Origin: an uncultured Caulobacterales bacterium
GTDB lineage: Bacteria; Pseudomonadota; Alphaproteobacteria; Caulobacterales; Maricaulaceae
Assembly: GCA_938001915.1 (NCBI GenBank)
Contig: CALLBD010000028.1
Coordinates: 1-37,050 of the forward strand
Reading direction: 5' to 3'
DNA: 37,050 nt
Shown here: positions 16,033-22,915 of the stretch, one piece after another
Numbering within the stretch: position 1 is the first letter of the stretch
How the letters are laid out: every line of letters starts with the position of its first letter
Notes under the pieces: model-generated
What the model was told of the DNA's origin: nothing
Databases searched by the model: none
Seen by the model: only the letters and a program-made list of their open reading frames with translations
Program-made: the position numbers and the translations under genes

Positions 16033-16359
16033 CTAGTTATCAGGGTTCCAAATCATCGCGAGAGATTTGTCTTTTGACCCTTTGACAACGCCTGTACTGG
16101 CATAGACTTTACTGCTACTGATATTAGGGTGCTGTAAAGTGATCGAAATGAAGGGCTTATTGGACGTTTTACCGACCTTATTCCAACCCGCTCCGATCTC
16201 GCCAAGGCGGTCGCCAAGGATACGATAATCAGGCTCTTTTGACTTCGGTGTTTTGACGGTGTTTTTGAGAACACGGATGGTGTCTCTAACCCCCATTGAC
16301 AAGAAGCCCTCAAAGTTACCTTCTTCTGTCGGTGTGATAATTCCAAGTGATAATGACAT
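16033..16359 (-). CDS. DUF736 family protein
   Basis: 108 residues with the DUF736 hallmarks GEIGAGWNKVGKTSNKPFIS and a C-terminal SLAMIWNPD. This small protein is a constant partner of ParB and ArdC in alphaproteobacterial conjugative elements; its function is unknown. The start at 16359 has a GGAG ribosome site (TATGGAGACTATACA). A longer frame to 16545 is open but has no conserved sequence. A hairpin AAGGGGA / TCCCCTT (16386-16402) lies in its leader. Confidence 0.88.
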   Translation of the reverse strand: MSLSLGIITPTEEGNFEGFLSMGVRDTIRVLKNTVKTPKSKEPDYRILGDRLGEIGAGWNKVGKTSNKPFISITLQHPNISSSKVYASTGVVKGSKDKSLAMIWNPDN

Positions 16360-16661
16360 TGTATAGTCTCCATAAGTTTGTCGCGAAGGGGACAATCCCC
16401 TTGCTGACGCCCAAATGAAAGCAGGCAGATAAAGGCCCATCACGCCTTCAATCAAAAACAAAAATATAGAGAAGGCCAAACGCCAACAGCGTTTGCACCC
16501 CGAAGGACGGCTATTTTGAATCGCGATGAATTGGGCGAAGCCCAAGAGGAAAATAGTTGGCCTGACGGGTTGATGGGTTTTAGCTGTCTGCTCATTTCAG
16601 GGTGAGAAGAAAGGGTATTGTCCTCATTGTGGTAAGCTTGTGGAGACCCCCGCCGTATACA
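16360..16661. other. Gap between DUF736 and its decayed inverted copy
   Basis: No supportable gene. It holds two short perfect hairpins, AAGGGGA caa TCCCCTT (16386-16402) and TTGGGC gaa GCCCAA (16531-16545). It forms the central spacer of a large imperfect inverted repeat whose arms are the DUF736 gene with its terminator and the pseudogene. Confidence 0.5.
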
Positions 16662-16990
16662 ATTCTAGTTCATTATCGCTTGGAATTATCCGCTGACAGA
16701 AGATTACTTTGACAGGATTCTTGCAATGGGTGGTTTGAGACATCGTCCGTGTTCTCAAAAATATTGGCAAAGCGCTGACGGCAAATGGGCCTGATTATTG
16801 TTCCCTGGTGAGCGCCTTGTCGAGTTTGGGGCGGGATGGAATAAGGTTATTAAAACGCGCAATAAGCCCTTCATTTCTACCGCTTTGCAGACGCCCTAAT
16901 ATTCGTAGTCGTCAAGCCTTTGCCAGTACAAGCGTTGTCAAAGGATCAAAAGGCAAATCGCTTGTGATGATATGGAATCCGGTAACTCGC
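16662..16990 (+). pseudogene. Decayed second copy of DUF736, inverted
   Basis: Read on the plus strand, this stretch aligns along its whole length with the intact DUF736 gene on the minus strand, including the TATACAAT leader, CATTATCGCTTGGAATTATC, CGTCCGTGTTCTCAAAAA, AATAAGCCCTTCATTTC and GTTGTCAAAGGATCAAAA. The start codon is lost (ATG to TTC), several frameshifts and stops interrupt it, and the stop position is altered. The downstream terminator copy is also present but mutated. A frame at 16808-17077 is a by-product of this decay. It appears to be a duplicated, inverted and dead paralogue. Confidence 0.85.
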
Positions 16991-17010
16991 CAAACCTCGC
17001 TTGAATCCCT

Positions 17011-17050
17011 CCCGTCTGGCGTCTCGTCAGGTGGGTTTATTCTGGCCTTT
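17011..17050 (+). terminator. Degenerate terminator of the DUF736 pseudogene
   Basis: CCCGTCTGGCG and CGTCAGGTGGG form a hairpin followed by TTTATTCTGGCCTTTTTT. It is the inverted counterpart of the 15980-16011 terminator and overlaps the 3' end of the XRE gene on the other strand. Confidence 0.55.
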
Positions 17051-17255
17051 TTTGCTCTAATAGCTCTGGTAGGCTGACGCCCAAGGCGTCAGCAATAGCT
17101 TCCATTGATTGTAAGCTAGGCGAGTTTTCTCGCCGCTCGACATTTCCGATATAGTTCCGCGTAAGGCCGCATTGCTCGCCAAGTTCATCTTGGCTAAAGC
17201 CTTTAGCAAGCCTGATACGGCGCATGTTCTGCGCGAATATTTTGCCGTAATCCAT
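17037..17255 (-). CDS. XRE-family HTH repressor
   Basis: 72-residue single-domain Cro/C1-type regulator: FSQDELGEQCGLTRNYIGNVERRENSPSLQSMEAIADALGV is a complete helix-turn-helix at residues 20-60. Dimer-forming extensions are absent, so it is a minimal repressor. Divergently oriented from the gene at 17369. The shared upstream region holds two palindromes, one of which recurs before the relaxase, suggesting autorepression and control of transfer. Confidence 0.9.
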   Translation of the reverse strand: MDYGKIFAQNMRRIRLAKGFSQDELGEQCGLTRNYIGNVERRENSPSLQSMEAIADALGVSLPELLEQKRPE

Positions 17256-17278
17256 CTGCGAGAATAAGACTTAATTCC

Positions 17279-17306
17279 CGCTTAAGCGCTACCAAGTATA
17301 ATTGGT
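17279..17306. promoter_or_regulatory. Candidate XRE operators: CGCTTAAGCG and ACCAAGTATAATTGGT
   Basis: Two adjacent inverted repeats lie between the divergent XRE gene and the 17369 gene: a perfect 10-base palindrome (17279-17288) and ACCAA-gtataa-TTGGT (17291-17306). The latter contains TATAAT (17297-17302), so a bound repressor would cover a -10 element. The 16-mer matches 13669-13684 upstream of the relaxase at 15 of 16 bases. Confidence 0.6.
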
Positions 17307-17368
17307 ATTTCGACAAAGCCGTGTTATTAGCCGCATTATCGTCACTATCACGAGGCACAATTACGGCA

Positions 17369-17665
17369 ATGCCAAGCGGCCAAGACAACATTAATAAGAT
17401 ATTTCTACTGCTTCAAAACAGTGGCGAACTCATCTTGGATAAAGAGTATTTATGGGATGGCTGCGATACGCCAGAACTTGACCCCTCAATAGAATTGCCC
17501 CCCATATCAATCCGAAAATTAGCGCAACTTGTTCGCTCTCGCAATCTTGATTGGCCTGAATTGGGCGAAGCTGAAAAGTTAAAAATATTACTCAAAGAAC
17601 TAAGAGACAGCGCAGACATAATCGAAGATACGATTGCGCAGATCAAAGCTAAGGCCACAAATTAA
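17369..17665 (+). CDS. Small hypothetical protein divergent from the XRE repressor
   Basis: 98 residues from ATG 17369; an upstream GTG at 17321 is possible. No family recognised. The N-terminus is hydrophobic-patterned (NINKIFLLLQNSGELILD), the middle Pro-rich, and the C-terminal 40 residues form a charged, coiled-coil-like helix (LGEAEKLKILLKELRDSADIIEDTIAQIKAK). Its promoter region overlaps the proposed XRE operators, so it is probably repressed by that regulator. An effector or antitoxin-like role is conceivable but unproven. Confidence 0.6.
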   Translation: MPSGQDNINKIFLLLQNSGELILDKEYLWDGCDTPELDPSIELPPISIRKLAQLVRSRNLDWPELGEAEKLKILLKELRDSADIIEDTIAQIKAKATN

Positions 17666-17693
17666 AACCGCCCCGCCTGAAAGGCGAGACGGT
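17664..17693 (-). terminator. Terminator of the parB operon
   Basis: Hairpin 17667-17693 (ACCGCCCCGCCT paired with AGGCGAGACGGT, two mismatches, GAA loop), followed on the minus strand by TTTAAT. It lies 45 bases beyond the parB stop and also marks the end of the convergent 17369 gene. Confidence 0.75.
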
Positions 17694-17737
17694 CTGCTCG
17701 GCTAGTTTTGGAGACTGTTTTGCCAAGCGGTGTTTGG

Positions 17738-19489
17738 TTATGCGGCCTTTTTCGTATCTGTTGTAACGAGTGCCATCATCACTTTAGAGACTGCCGCATC
17801 TGATTTTGATGGTGGGCAAGTTGCCTTATCAAAATAATGCGTTGCTGGAATCTGCATCCATTTCGGACGCCATTCGGGCGTGGCCTCTGCTCCATGTCCC
17901 GCAATACGGTTTAGGATGATTTGCTTTTGGGCCTTGCCCGTATCAGTGAGGCAACTATCCGCTGTACCTTTCCCTGCAATGTCTTTGACCATCGCGTTTA
18001 TAACTTTCTTATCGCGCAAGATTTCAAAGAATGCCTCATCGGGTTCCCACATCGCAGCCAAATCTACAGGGAAGGCATAGGTCAAGGCTTCAACAACAGG
18101 TTCGTCGGCTTGAAGGCTCTCGACCATTGCGAAGGCCATAACCCGCATAACCGTAGCGTCATCCAGTTCTAAAAGACGGGCAAAGACAGTCGTCAAATCG
18201 CCATTGGCGAGACGCTTTCTTGGGCTGTAGGGGCTATCAAATTGCTCGAGTCCCACAAGCTCATAAATAGCGTTGCGCTCGGCTTCAAAGATTGTCGCGC
18301 CGTGACTTCCTGCTACAGAAATCGCCGTGCTTTCCTTGCGGGATTTTGTGCCTTGGGATTCTACTGACCACCGATAAGACCCGACAAGCATATGGGCCAC
18401 AGTGAGCCGCATAGCGACAAGCGGGTGCTTTAGCAATTCCGCGCGGATGGCGCTATGACGATGCAAAGTCACATATTCTTTTAGCGGCCCCGACATTTCA
18501 GGCTTTTGAGTTGGGGCTTTCTTGGAATCAAACTCGTCTTCGCCTGTCAAAATAGCTTTGATTTTCTTGGCGTCCTCATTGGTCAAATAGCCTAAATGGG
18601 TTTCAACTTCTCCGTCATTGCCAACGGCAATAAAGACTTTGCCGCCCGACTCGATGGGGCGTTTCGCATAAGCCCAACTATTGAAACGTTGGCCCCGCTC
18701 CATCAGTTCCGTTTGCCATCCATCGGCCTCATATTCGGCAATGGCCTCTGCAATCTTGGCATTTTGAAGCGTCCAAAACATATCAGGGTCTGCAAAATAT
18801 TCCTGCTCTCCAAATAGGTCTGTGAGAATTGCGCCCTTATAATCTTTGAGGTCAAATAGCGCGGTTTTGGTGCTGATTTGTTCATCGCCCATAATCCAAG
18901 TTTTGAGCCAATGTCCGCGCGGTGTGTCCTGTTCCTCGTCCTTGGCAAGCTTGAGCCATTGCGCCTGTTTGCTCTTACTCGCCATTGTCAAAAGACGGAT
19001 GGCAGGAACATCAATAGCGCCATCGTCATACATTTTCAGGATGGCGGGTTTAAGATTTGCCAGTGCCAGAATGCGTTTTACTTTGAGTTCTGTGACGCCA
19101 AAGTGATTAGCGATTTCAGGGACGGTTCGGCCTGTGATTTTCAGTTTTTTAAAGGCCGCAAATTGCTCTAATTCTGTAGCGGGTAATCGGGCCATGTTTT
19201 CGATAATAGAGGCTTCAATCGCAACCGCGTCATCATCGGAATCAAGAACGCCGCAAGGGGCTTTCAGTTTTTTACCCGTTTCTTCGGCAATTTTCATAAG
19301 CGCATAATAGCGGCGGCGTCCTGCAACGACTCCAAATCCGTCACCTTCTGGCCGCACCAATAACGTCTGGTGGACTCCGTTTTCGCGGATGGATGGGAGA
19401 ATATCAGAGATTTCAGGATTCTTGTCCTTGGCTCTCATATTCAAGCTTGAGATTGATAGCGCACTTAGCGCAATATTTTTGAGTTTCAT
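17738..19489 (-). CDS. parB: ParB/Spo0J-type partition or regulatory protein
   Basis: 583 residues. The N-terminal ParB nuclease-like fold includes GVHQTLLVRP and GRRRYYAL (57-64), the CTP-binding motif region, then IIENMAR and an HTH segment (GRTVPEIANHFGVTELKVKRILAL). The remainder is a long element-specific C-terminal extension. It is much longer than chromosomal ParB (about 300 residues), as is usual for the version next to ArdC/DUF736 in these elements. No ParA is present in the window, so it may act in gene regulation or DNA protection rather than classical partition. Start context TGGAGACATAACC, 2 bases after the stop of the 73-residue gene. Confidence 0.88.
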   Translation of the reverse strand: MKLKNIALSALSISSLNMRAKDKNPEISDILPSIRENGVHQTLLVRPEGDGFGVVAGRRRYYALMKIAEETGKKLKAPCGVLDSDDDAVAIEASIIENMARLPATELEQFAAFKKLKITGRTVPEIANHFGVTELKVKRILALANLKPAILKMYDDGAIDVPAIRLLTMASKSKQAQWLKLAKDEEQDTPRGHWLKTWIMGDEQISTKTALFDLKDYKGAILTDLFGEQEYFADPDMFWTLQNAKIAEAIAEYEADGWQTELMERGQRFNSWAYAKRPIESGGKVFIAVGNDGEVETHLGYLTNEDAKKIKAILTGEDEFDSKKAPTQKPEMSGPLKEYVTLHRHSAIRAELLKHPLVAMRLTVAHMLVGSYRWSVESQGTKSRKESTAISVAGSHGATIFEAERNAIYELVGLEQFDSPYSPRKRLANGDLTTVFARLLELDDATVMRVMAFAMVESLQADEPVVEALTYAFPVDLAAMWEPDEAFFEILRDKKVINAMVKDIAGKGTADSCLTDTGKAQKQIILNRIAGHGAEATPEWRPKWMQIPATHYFDKATCPPSKSDAAVSKVMMALVTTDTKKAA

Positions 19490-19491
19490 GG

Positions 19492-19713
19492 TTATGTCTC
19501 CATTGAATTGATGAGGTCACAAAGGTCAATCTGCGCACGGCCTACCTCATCGAAAAGGCCAATATCGCAGGATTTCTGCTCGGCATTCGGGTTCCGTTTC
19601 GGAACCATCGGATGCGATGTTTTTGCTGTTAGTTTTTCACCCAGGGTGACGGGGCTAACCCCCAAAATCAGGGTCTGCTCTCCGACTTCCGTTTGTTCGG
19701 CCTCAATGGTCAT
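19492..19713 (-). CDS. Small hypothetical protein upstream of parB
   Basis: 73 residues, acidic, no recognised domain. The start overlaps the stop of the 71-residue gene as ATGA, and the stop is 2 bases from parB, whose ribosome site lies in the last codons here. This tight packing supports it as a real, coupled member of the ardC-parB operon. Function unknown. Confidence 0.65.
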   Translation of the reverse strand: MTIEAEQTEVGEQTLILGVSPVTLGEKLTAKTSHPMVPKRNPNAEQKSCDIGLFDEVGRAQIDLCDLINSMET

Positions 19714-19925
19714 GCGACTCGGCGCATGTCAAAGCCGCCATTGTCACAAAGGACTTGCAACTTGGCGACATCATCGGGGGCTAATTCATCCCCCATTTGA
19801 CGATAAATCGTACCTTGTCGTAAGGCTCCGCCGTTGGGGTTTTTAACGACATGGCTCCACCGATACGGGCCGCGCCCGTCTTCGCGGGGTTTGACTTGAT
19901 AACGCTGTGTTTGATTGTTGGGCAT
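19710..19925 (-). CDS. Small hypothetical protein in the ardC-parB operon
   Basis: 71 residues beginning MPNNQTQRYQVKPREDGRGP, with a strong GGAGG ribosome site (AGGAGGTCACT) 10 bases after the methyltransferase stop. Basic N-terminus, and a DDVAKLQVLCDNGGFDMRR tail. It overlaps the next gene as ATGA. No family is recognised; its position among establishment genes is the only clue to role. Confidence 0.7.
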   Translation of the reverse strand: MPNNQTQRYQVKPREDGRGPYRWSHVVKNPNGGALRQGTIYRQMGDELAPDDVAKLQVLCDNGGFDMRRVA

Positions 19926-19935
19926 AGTGACCTCC

Positions 19936-20727
19936 TCAAATCGCTAGGGCTAATTGTTGGGGAATGACGGGGGCGCTTTTGCGGTGTTCGGCGTAATCAA
20001 CAGTTACGATCTCAACAAACGGGACAACCTCAAGCCAAGATTGGCGGTGATGATTGCAATCAATTCCGCACCCTTCGGACAAATAAAGCCCTGTCTGCTT
20101 CTCGAATTTTTCTGACTCGCGCGTATGGCGGCGGCGGTGTTGGGTAACGCCTGAATACTCAAACGGGGCTGACATTTGCGGGATGATGAACGCGCCTAAG
20201 TCGGCATGGTCTGAAAGCATGTCGATTAGGGCGAGTTCAAAGCTTGCGCCTTGATAACGAAATTTACGCTTTGGTTTATTCATGCGGCCAAAAGGCGGGT
20301 TTGCAAAAACGCTGTTAAAGTGGCCTAGCCCTAACTCTGGCAAGTCGAAAATATCGGCATGAATCCAGTTGACCCACGGCAAGAGTTTTCGGCCTATTTC
20401 AATATAGGCGCTGTTCTTCTCTATCGCGGTTATGTCGGGGCGCGCCCCGCTGTTTCTGTAAAAATGGCGGGTTGATACGGCCCAAGATAAAACACCCGTA
20501 CCCGCGCAAGCGTCTAAAATTCGTCCGTGTGTTGGGGCGTCAAATTCAAAATCAAAAGCTAAGTCTGTAGGCGTGAAGAACGCAGACGCGGCGGCGGTAT
20601 TGCTTACCGTTCCGGGATGCCAATGCGTATAAATGAAATCTCGGTCTTCATCGGTCAGCTTGTCCTTATTGAGTAAGGCCACGGCTTCACCGTGTAGCTT
20701 AACTTGTGCTTTGCTTAATTTACTCAT
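19936..20727 (-). CDS. Class I SAM-dependent DNA adenine methyltransferase-like protein
   Basis: 263 residues. SAM-binding motif I LDACAGTGVLS is at 71-81, an acidic AIEKN motif follows, and the catalytic NPPF is at 143-146 (FANPPFGRMN), typical of N6-adenine or related amino-methyltransferases. Its start overlaps the ardC stop as ATGA, so the two are coupled. In conjugative elements such orphan methylases next to anti-restriction genes probably modify incoming DNA against host restriction. The recognition sequence cannot be read from the protein. A rRNA or protein target is possible but less likely in this context. Confidence 0.85.
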   Translation of the reverse strand: MSKLSKAQVKLHGEAVALLNKDKLTDEDRDFIYTHWHPGTVSNTAAASAFFTPTDLAFDFEFDAPTHGRILDACAGTGVLSWAVSTRHFYRNSGARPDITAIEKNSAYIEIGRKLLPWVNWIHADIFDLPELGLGHFNSVFANPPFGRMNKPKRKFRYQGASFELALIDMLSDHADLGAFIIPQMSAPFEYSGVTQHRRRHTRESEKFEKQTGLYLSEGCGIDCNHHRQSWLEVVPFVEIVTVDYAEHRKSAPVIPQQLALAI

Positions 20728-21743
20728 GCCGCGACCTTCAAGGCTACGGCCTCGGCTTGTTCGGACGTCTGAAAGTTTAGGATGTAGTTCGCGGCTTTAG
20801 AGGCAAGGGACGCGGCTTTAAAAACAAAACGCTTATCGTCTTTTAGAACCCGCAACCATGACCCGATATAATCGGCATGGCGAACCGTTGGGACAATGCC
20901 AAGGTGCGCGCAAATAAACGCCGTTGTAAGTTCTGCGACAAGTTCCTCTTTCGCGTAAAGTTTGGTCCCTTTGTGGCCTTTCAAATCTCTATCAAGGCGG
21001 CTCTTGTGGCCTGTCCAGTGGCCTAACTCGTGAAAGCAAGTGCGGTAATAATTGATTTGCTCGAAGAAGGCTGATTGGTGGGGCACTTGGATAAAGTCGT
21101 CTGATGGCGAATAGAACGCCCTATCGCCTCCCGTTCTAAAGTCTGCGCCTGTTGCCGCGATTAGCGTTTCTGCTATCGGCACGGCTTCGCGCTCTGGTAA
21201 TGGCTCCACGCCTTCAAAAAATGACGGGTCTAAGCCTTCGCACTGGTCAGCATTAAAGACGGTATAACGCTTTAAGAATCCAATGGCTTGGGCCTCGTTG
21301 CCGCTTTCTTGGGCGCGTAGTTTTTCATTCTTTGGAATGAAAGTATCTGCGTAACAAACGGTTGTCCCGCTCTCGCCTTTGCGAACCTGCGCGCCTAATT
21401 TTTGCGCCTGTTTATAGGTGAGCCAAGTTTGCGTGGTGCGGCGCGTATCAATGGCGGCGGCCCATAAAAGCAAAATATTTATCCCCGAATATTCGCGGCC
21501 TGTATCTGCATTGCAAGGCATCCCAAGCGGGCTAGTTGTTTCGGGTCTGCCCCAAGGCTGAACCCAAGGGACGCGCCCCGCTTCAAGTTGGCCAATAACG
21601 CTATCCGTTACGCTCTGGTATAGGTCTGATTTTTTGCCTTTTCCTGCTTTTATCGGGGCCACCTCTAGCAGGGTATCTGGTGCGGGAAGGTAGCCAGATG
21701 GCGCAAATGTAGATTCAGGGGTAGCGGCAAGGTGCAAGGGCAT
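20724..21743 (-). CDS. ardC: ArdC-type anti-restriction protein (ssDNA-binding, zincin metallopeptidase domain)
   Basis: 339 residues. The N-terminal ArdC/DUF1738-like domain (about 40-165: DLYQSVTDSVIGQLEAGRVPWVQPW, then ARDC-type SGINILLLW) binds single-stranded DNA in characterised homologues. The C-terminal zincin-like domain carries HELGH at 238-242 and a downstream Glu (KEELVAELT). Such proteins protect transferred DNA in the recipient. It starts the ardC-methylase-71aa-73aa-parB operon. The ribosome site lies in TTGGAGACTGACCT, and the leader is highly structured. The order and coupling to a methylase suggest a joint shield for incoming DNA. Confidence 0.92.
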   Translation of the reverse strand: MPLHLAATPESTFAPSGYLPAPDTLLEVAPIKAGKGKKSDLYQSVTDSVIGQLEAGRVPWVQPWGRPETTSPLGMPCNADTGREYSGINILLLWAAAIDTRRTTQTWLTYKQAQKLGAQVRKGESGTTVCYADTFIPKNEKLRAQESGNEAQAIGFLKRYTVFNADQCEGLDPSFFEGVEPLPEREAVPIAETLIAATGADFRTGGDRAFYSPSDDFIQVPHQSAFFEQINYYRTCFHELGHWTGHKSRLDRDLKGHKGTKLYAKEELVAELTTAFICAHLGIVPTVRHADYIGSWLRVLKDDKRFVFKAASLASKAANYILNFQTSEQAEAVALKVAA

Positions 21744-22251
21744 AGGTCAGTCTCCAAGCCGCAATCGCCTGACATTCAGACGCAACACGTTCCCCCCGCA
21801 GGGGGGCGGGGGGGAGCGGCAAGAGGCCAGTCAGGCGAAGGGTATTAAGGCGCGGCGCAAGGGTTTTGGAACGCAGACTTAGTCACATTCAGACGACCTT
21901 TATCTAAAGCCCTTGCGGCGTGACTGCCCTTCGCCAGTCTGGCCGACCGCTTCCCCTCGGCCCCCGAGGAGGAACAAAAATCACTAATGCCGGCACGCGC
22001 AGCGTGACGCCACGACCGCAGCGGAGCGAGGAGCGCCAACCGAGGCACAGCCGAGGGAACGATCAAAGCCCGAAGGGATAAGACTTTACGGAGCGTAGTG
22101 GAGGAAAGGCTTAGCGTGCGCGAGCGTGGCCCGGAGCGTAGCGCAGGGAGGCGCCCAATCGACACGTATAAAAAGAGGACAGAACACGTTAAAAGTGCGG
22201 TTTGATATAGCGAAACTGAAAAATATCGGTTACAATTTTTGTAATTATTAG
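21744..22251. other. Gene-free GC-rich region upstream of ardC with long hairpin and repeat motifs
   Basis: About 500 bases with no convincing gene. It contains a long imperfect inverted repeat, with outer arms GGCCAG...GGCGAAGGG (21825-21842) and CCCTTCGCC...CTGGCC (21928-21944), and inner arms CGGCGCAAGGGTTTT and AAAGCCCTTGCGGCG. It also has an ACATTCAGACG direct repeat (21772-21782, 21885-21895), a G/C-run near 21792-21815, and recurring GAGCGTAGYG units in 22010-22150. The region could be a structured leader RNA of the ardC operon or a recombination or origin site. An open frame on the minus strand (21845-22165) looks spurious. Confidence 0.5.
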
Positions 22252-22263
22252 ATGGGGGACATT

Positions 22264-22878
22264 ATGGTGAAATTAAATATCACTAAACTTACATGTATAG
22301 CTACAGTTACGAGCGCAATAATACTCCATACAGGCACCAGCTACGCTCAGGAAAAAATGACGCCTCAAGAGTTTCTTGATGGTTATGAGCATTGTAATAA
22401 TACGAATACATCTCCCACTGTTTTTACAAATTGCCTTAATAAACTAATGGCTAAAAAGAATGGAACTGAGTTCACGCCTATTGAGCAAACTGAGACAAAG
22501 AAACCCTCAAACTCTATAGTGGTGAACAAATGTAAAAGTGAATGGGGAACTGATTTTGAAATGCAGGAATACTGCCAGAAAAATCAATATAAAGCCCTAT
22601 CAAAATGGAACGTCGTCAAAGATTCAAAAGACGGTCTTCTTCGTGGTATAATAAATAAGTGTTCGACTGACTGGCCCGATGACTTTGTGATGAAGTTTGA
22701 TTGTTATGAAAAGCAAGGAACAGGTCTCAAACAGATGTCAGCCTATTTTGACAGCGATAACATCCAGCTCAAAACCATCGCAACAGACTGTGTTGCTAAA
22801 TGGGAATCAGATTGGGTTATGTCCGAATACTGCACCTCAAATCAAATAAGCGCTTTTAACCGTCTCAATGGCGGTTAG
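22264..22878 (+). CDS. Exported protein with three 43-residue Cys/Trp repeats
   Basis: 204 residues from ATG 22264, chosen because GGGGG lies 5 bases upstream; ATG 22252 is in frame. A signal peptide cleaved after TSYA (about residue 28) sends it to the periplasm. The second half is three tandem copies of C-x3-W-x2-D-[FW]-x-M-x3-C-x3-Q, with the first Cys at residues 90, 133 and 176, an exact 43-residue period. The paired Cys in each unit suggest disulfide-stabilised small helical modules. Function unknown. First gene of an AT-richer cargo run. Confidence 0.75.
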   Translation: MVKLNITKLTCIATVTSAIILHTGTSYAQEKMTPQEFLDGYEHCNNTNTSPTVFTNCLNKLMAKKNGTEFTPIEQTETKKPSNSIVVNKCKSEWGTDFEMQEYCQKNQYKALSKWNVVKDSKDGLLRGIINKCSTDWPDDFVMKFDCYEKQGTGLKQMSAYFDSDNIQLKTIATDCVAKWESDWVMSEYCTSNQISAFNRLNGG

Positions 22879-22915
22879 GGCCTCAGCGAACCTAAAAAGA
22901 AATTCAAATAACAAA

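Noticed and set aside
16808..17077. Plus-strand 89-codon frame next to the XRE gene
   Set aside because: It is an out-of-frame reading of the decayed DUF736 copy and its terminator, not a gene.
16527..17571. 15-base exact direct repeat TGAATTGGGCGAAGC (16527-16541 and 17557-17571)
   Set aside because: About one 15-mer repeat is expected by chance in a window of this size, and one copy lies inside a coding region.
21845..22165. An open frame of 106 codons on the minus strand in the region upstream of ardC
   Set aside because: Arg/Ser/Leu-rich translation with no domain, no ribosome site, and its bases are explained by the inverted repeats and GAGCG units of a GC-rich leader; GC-rich DNA readily gives such frames.
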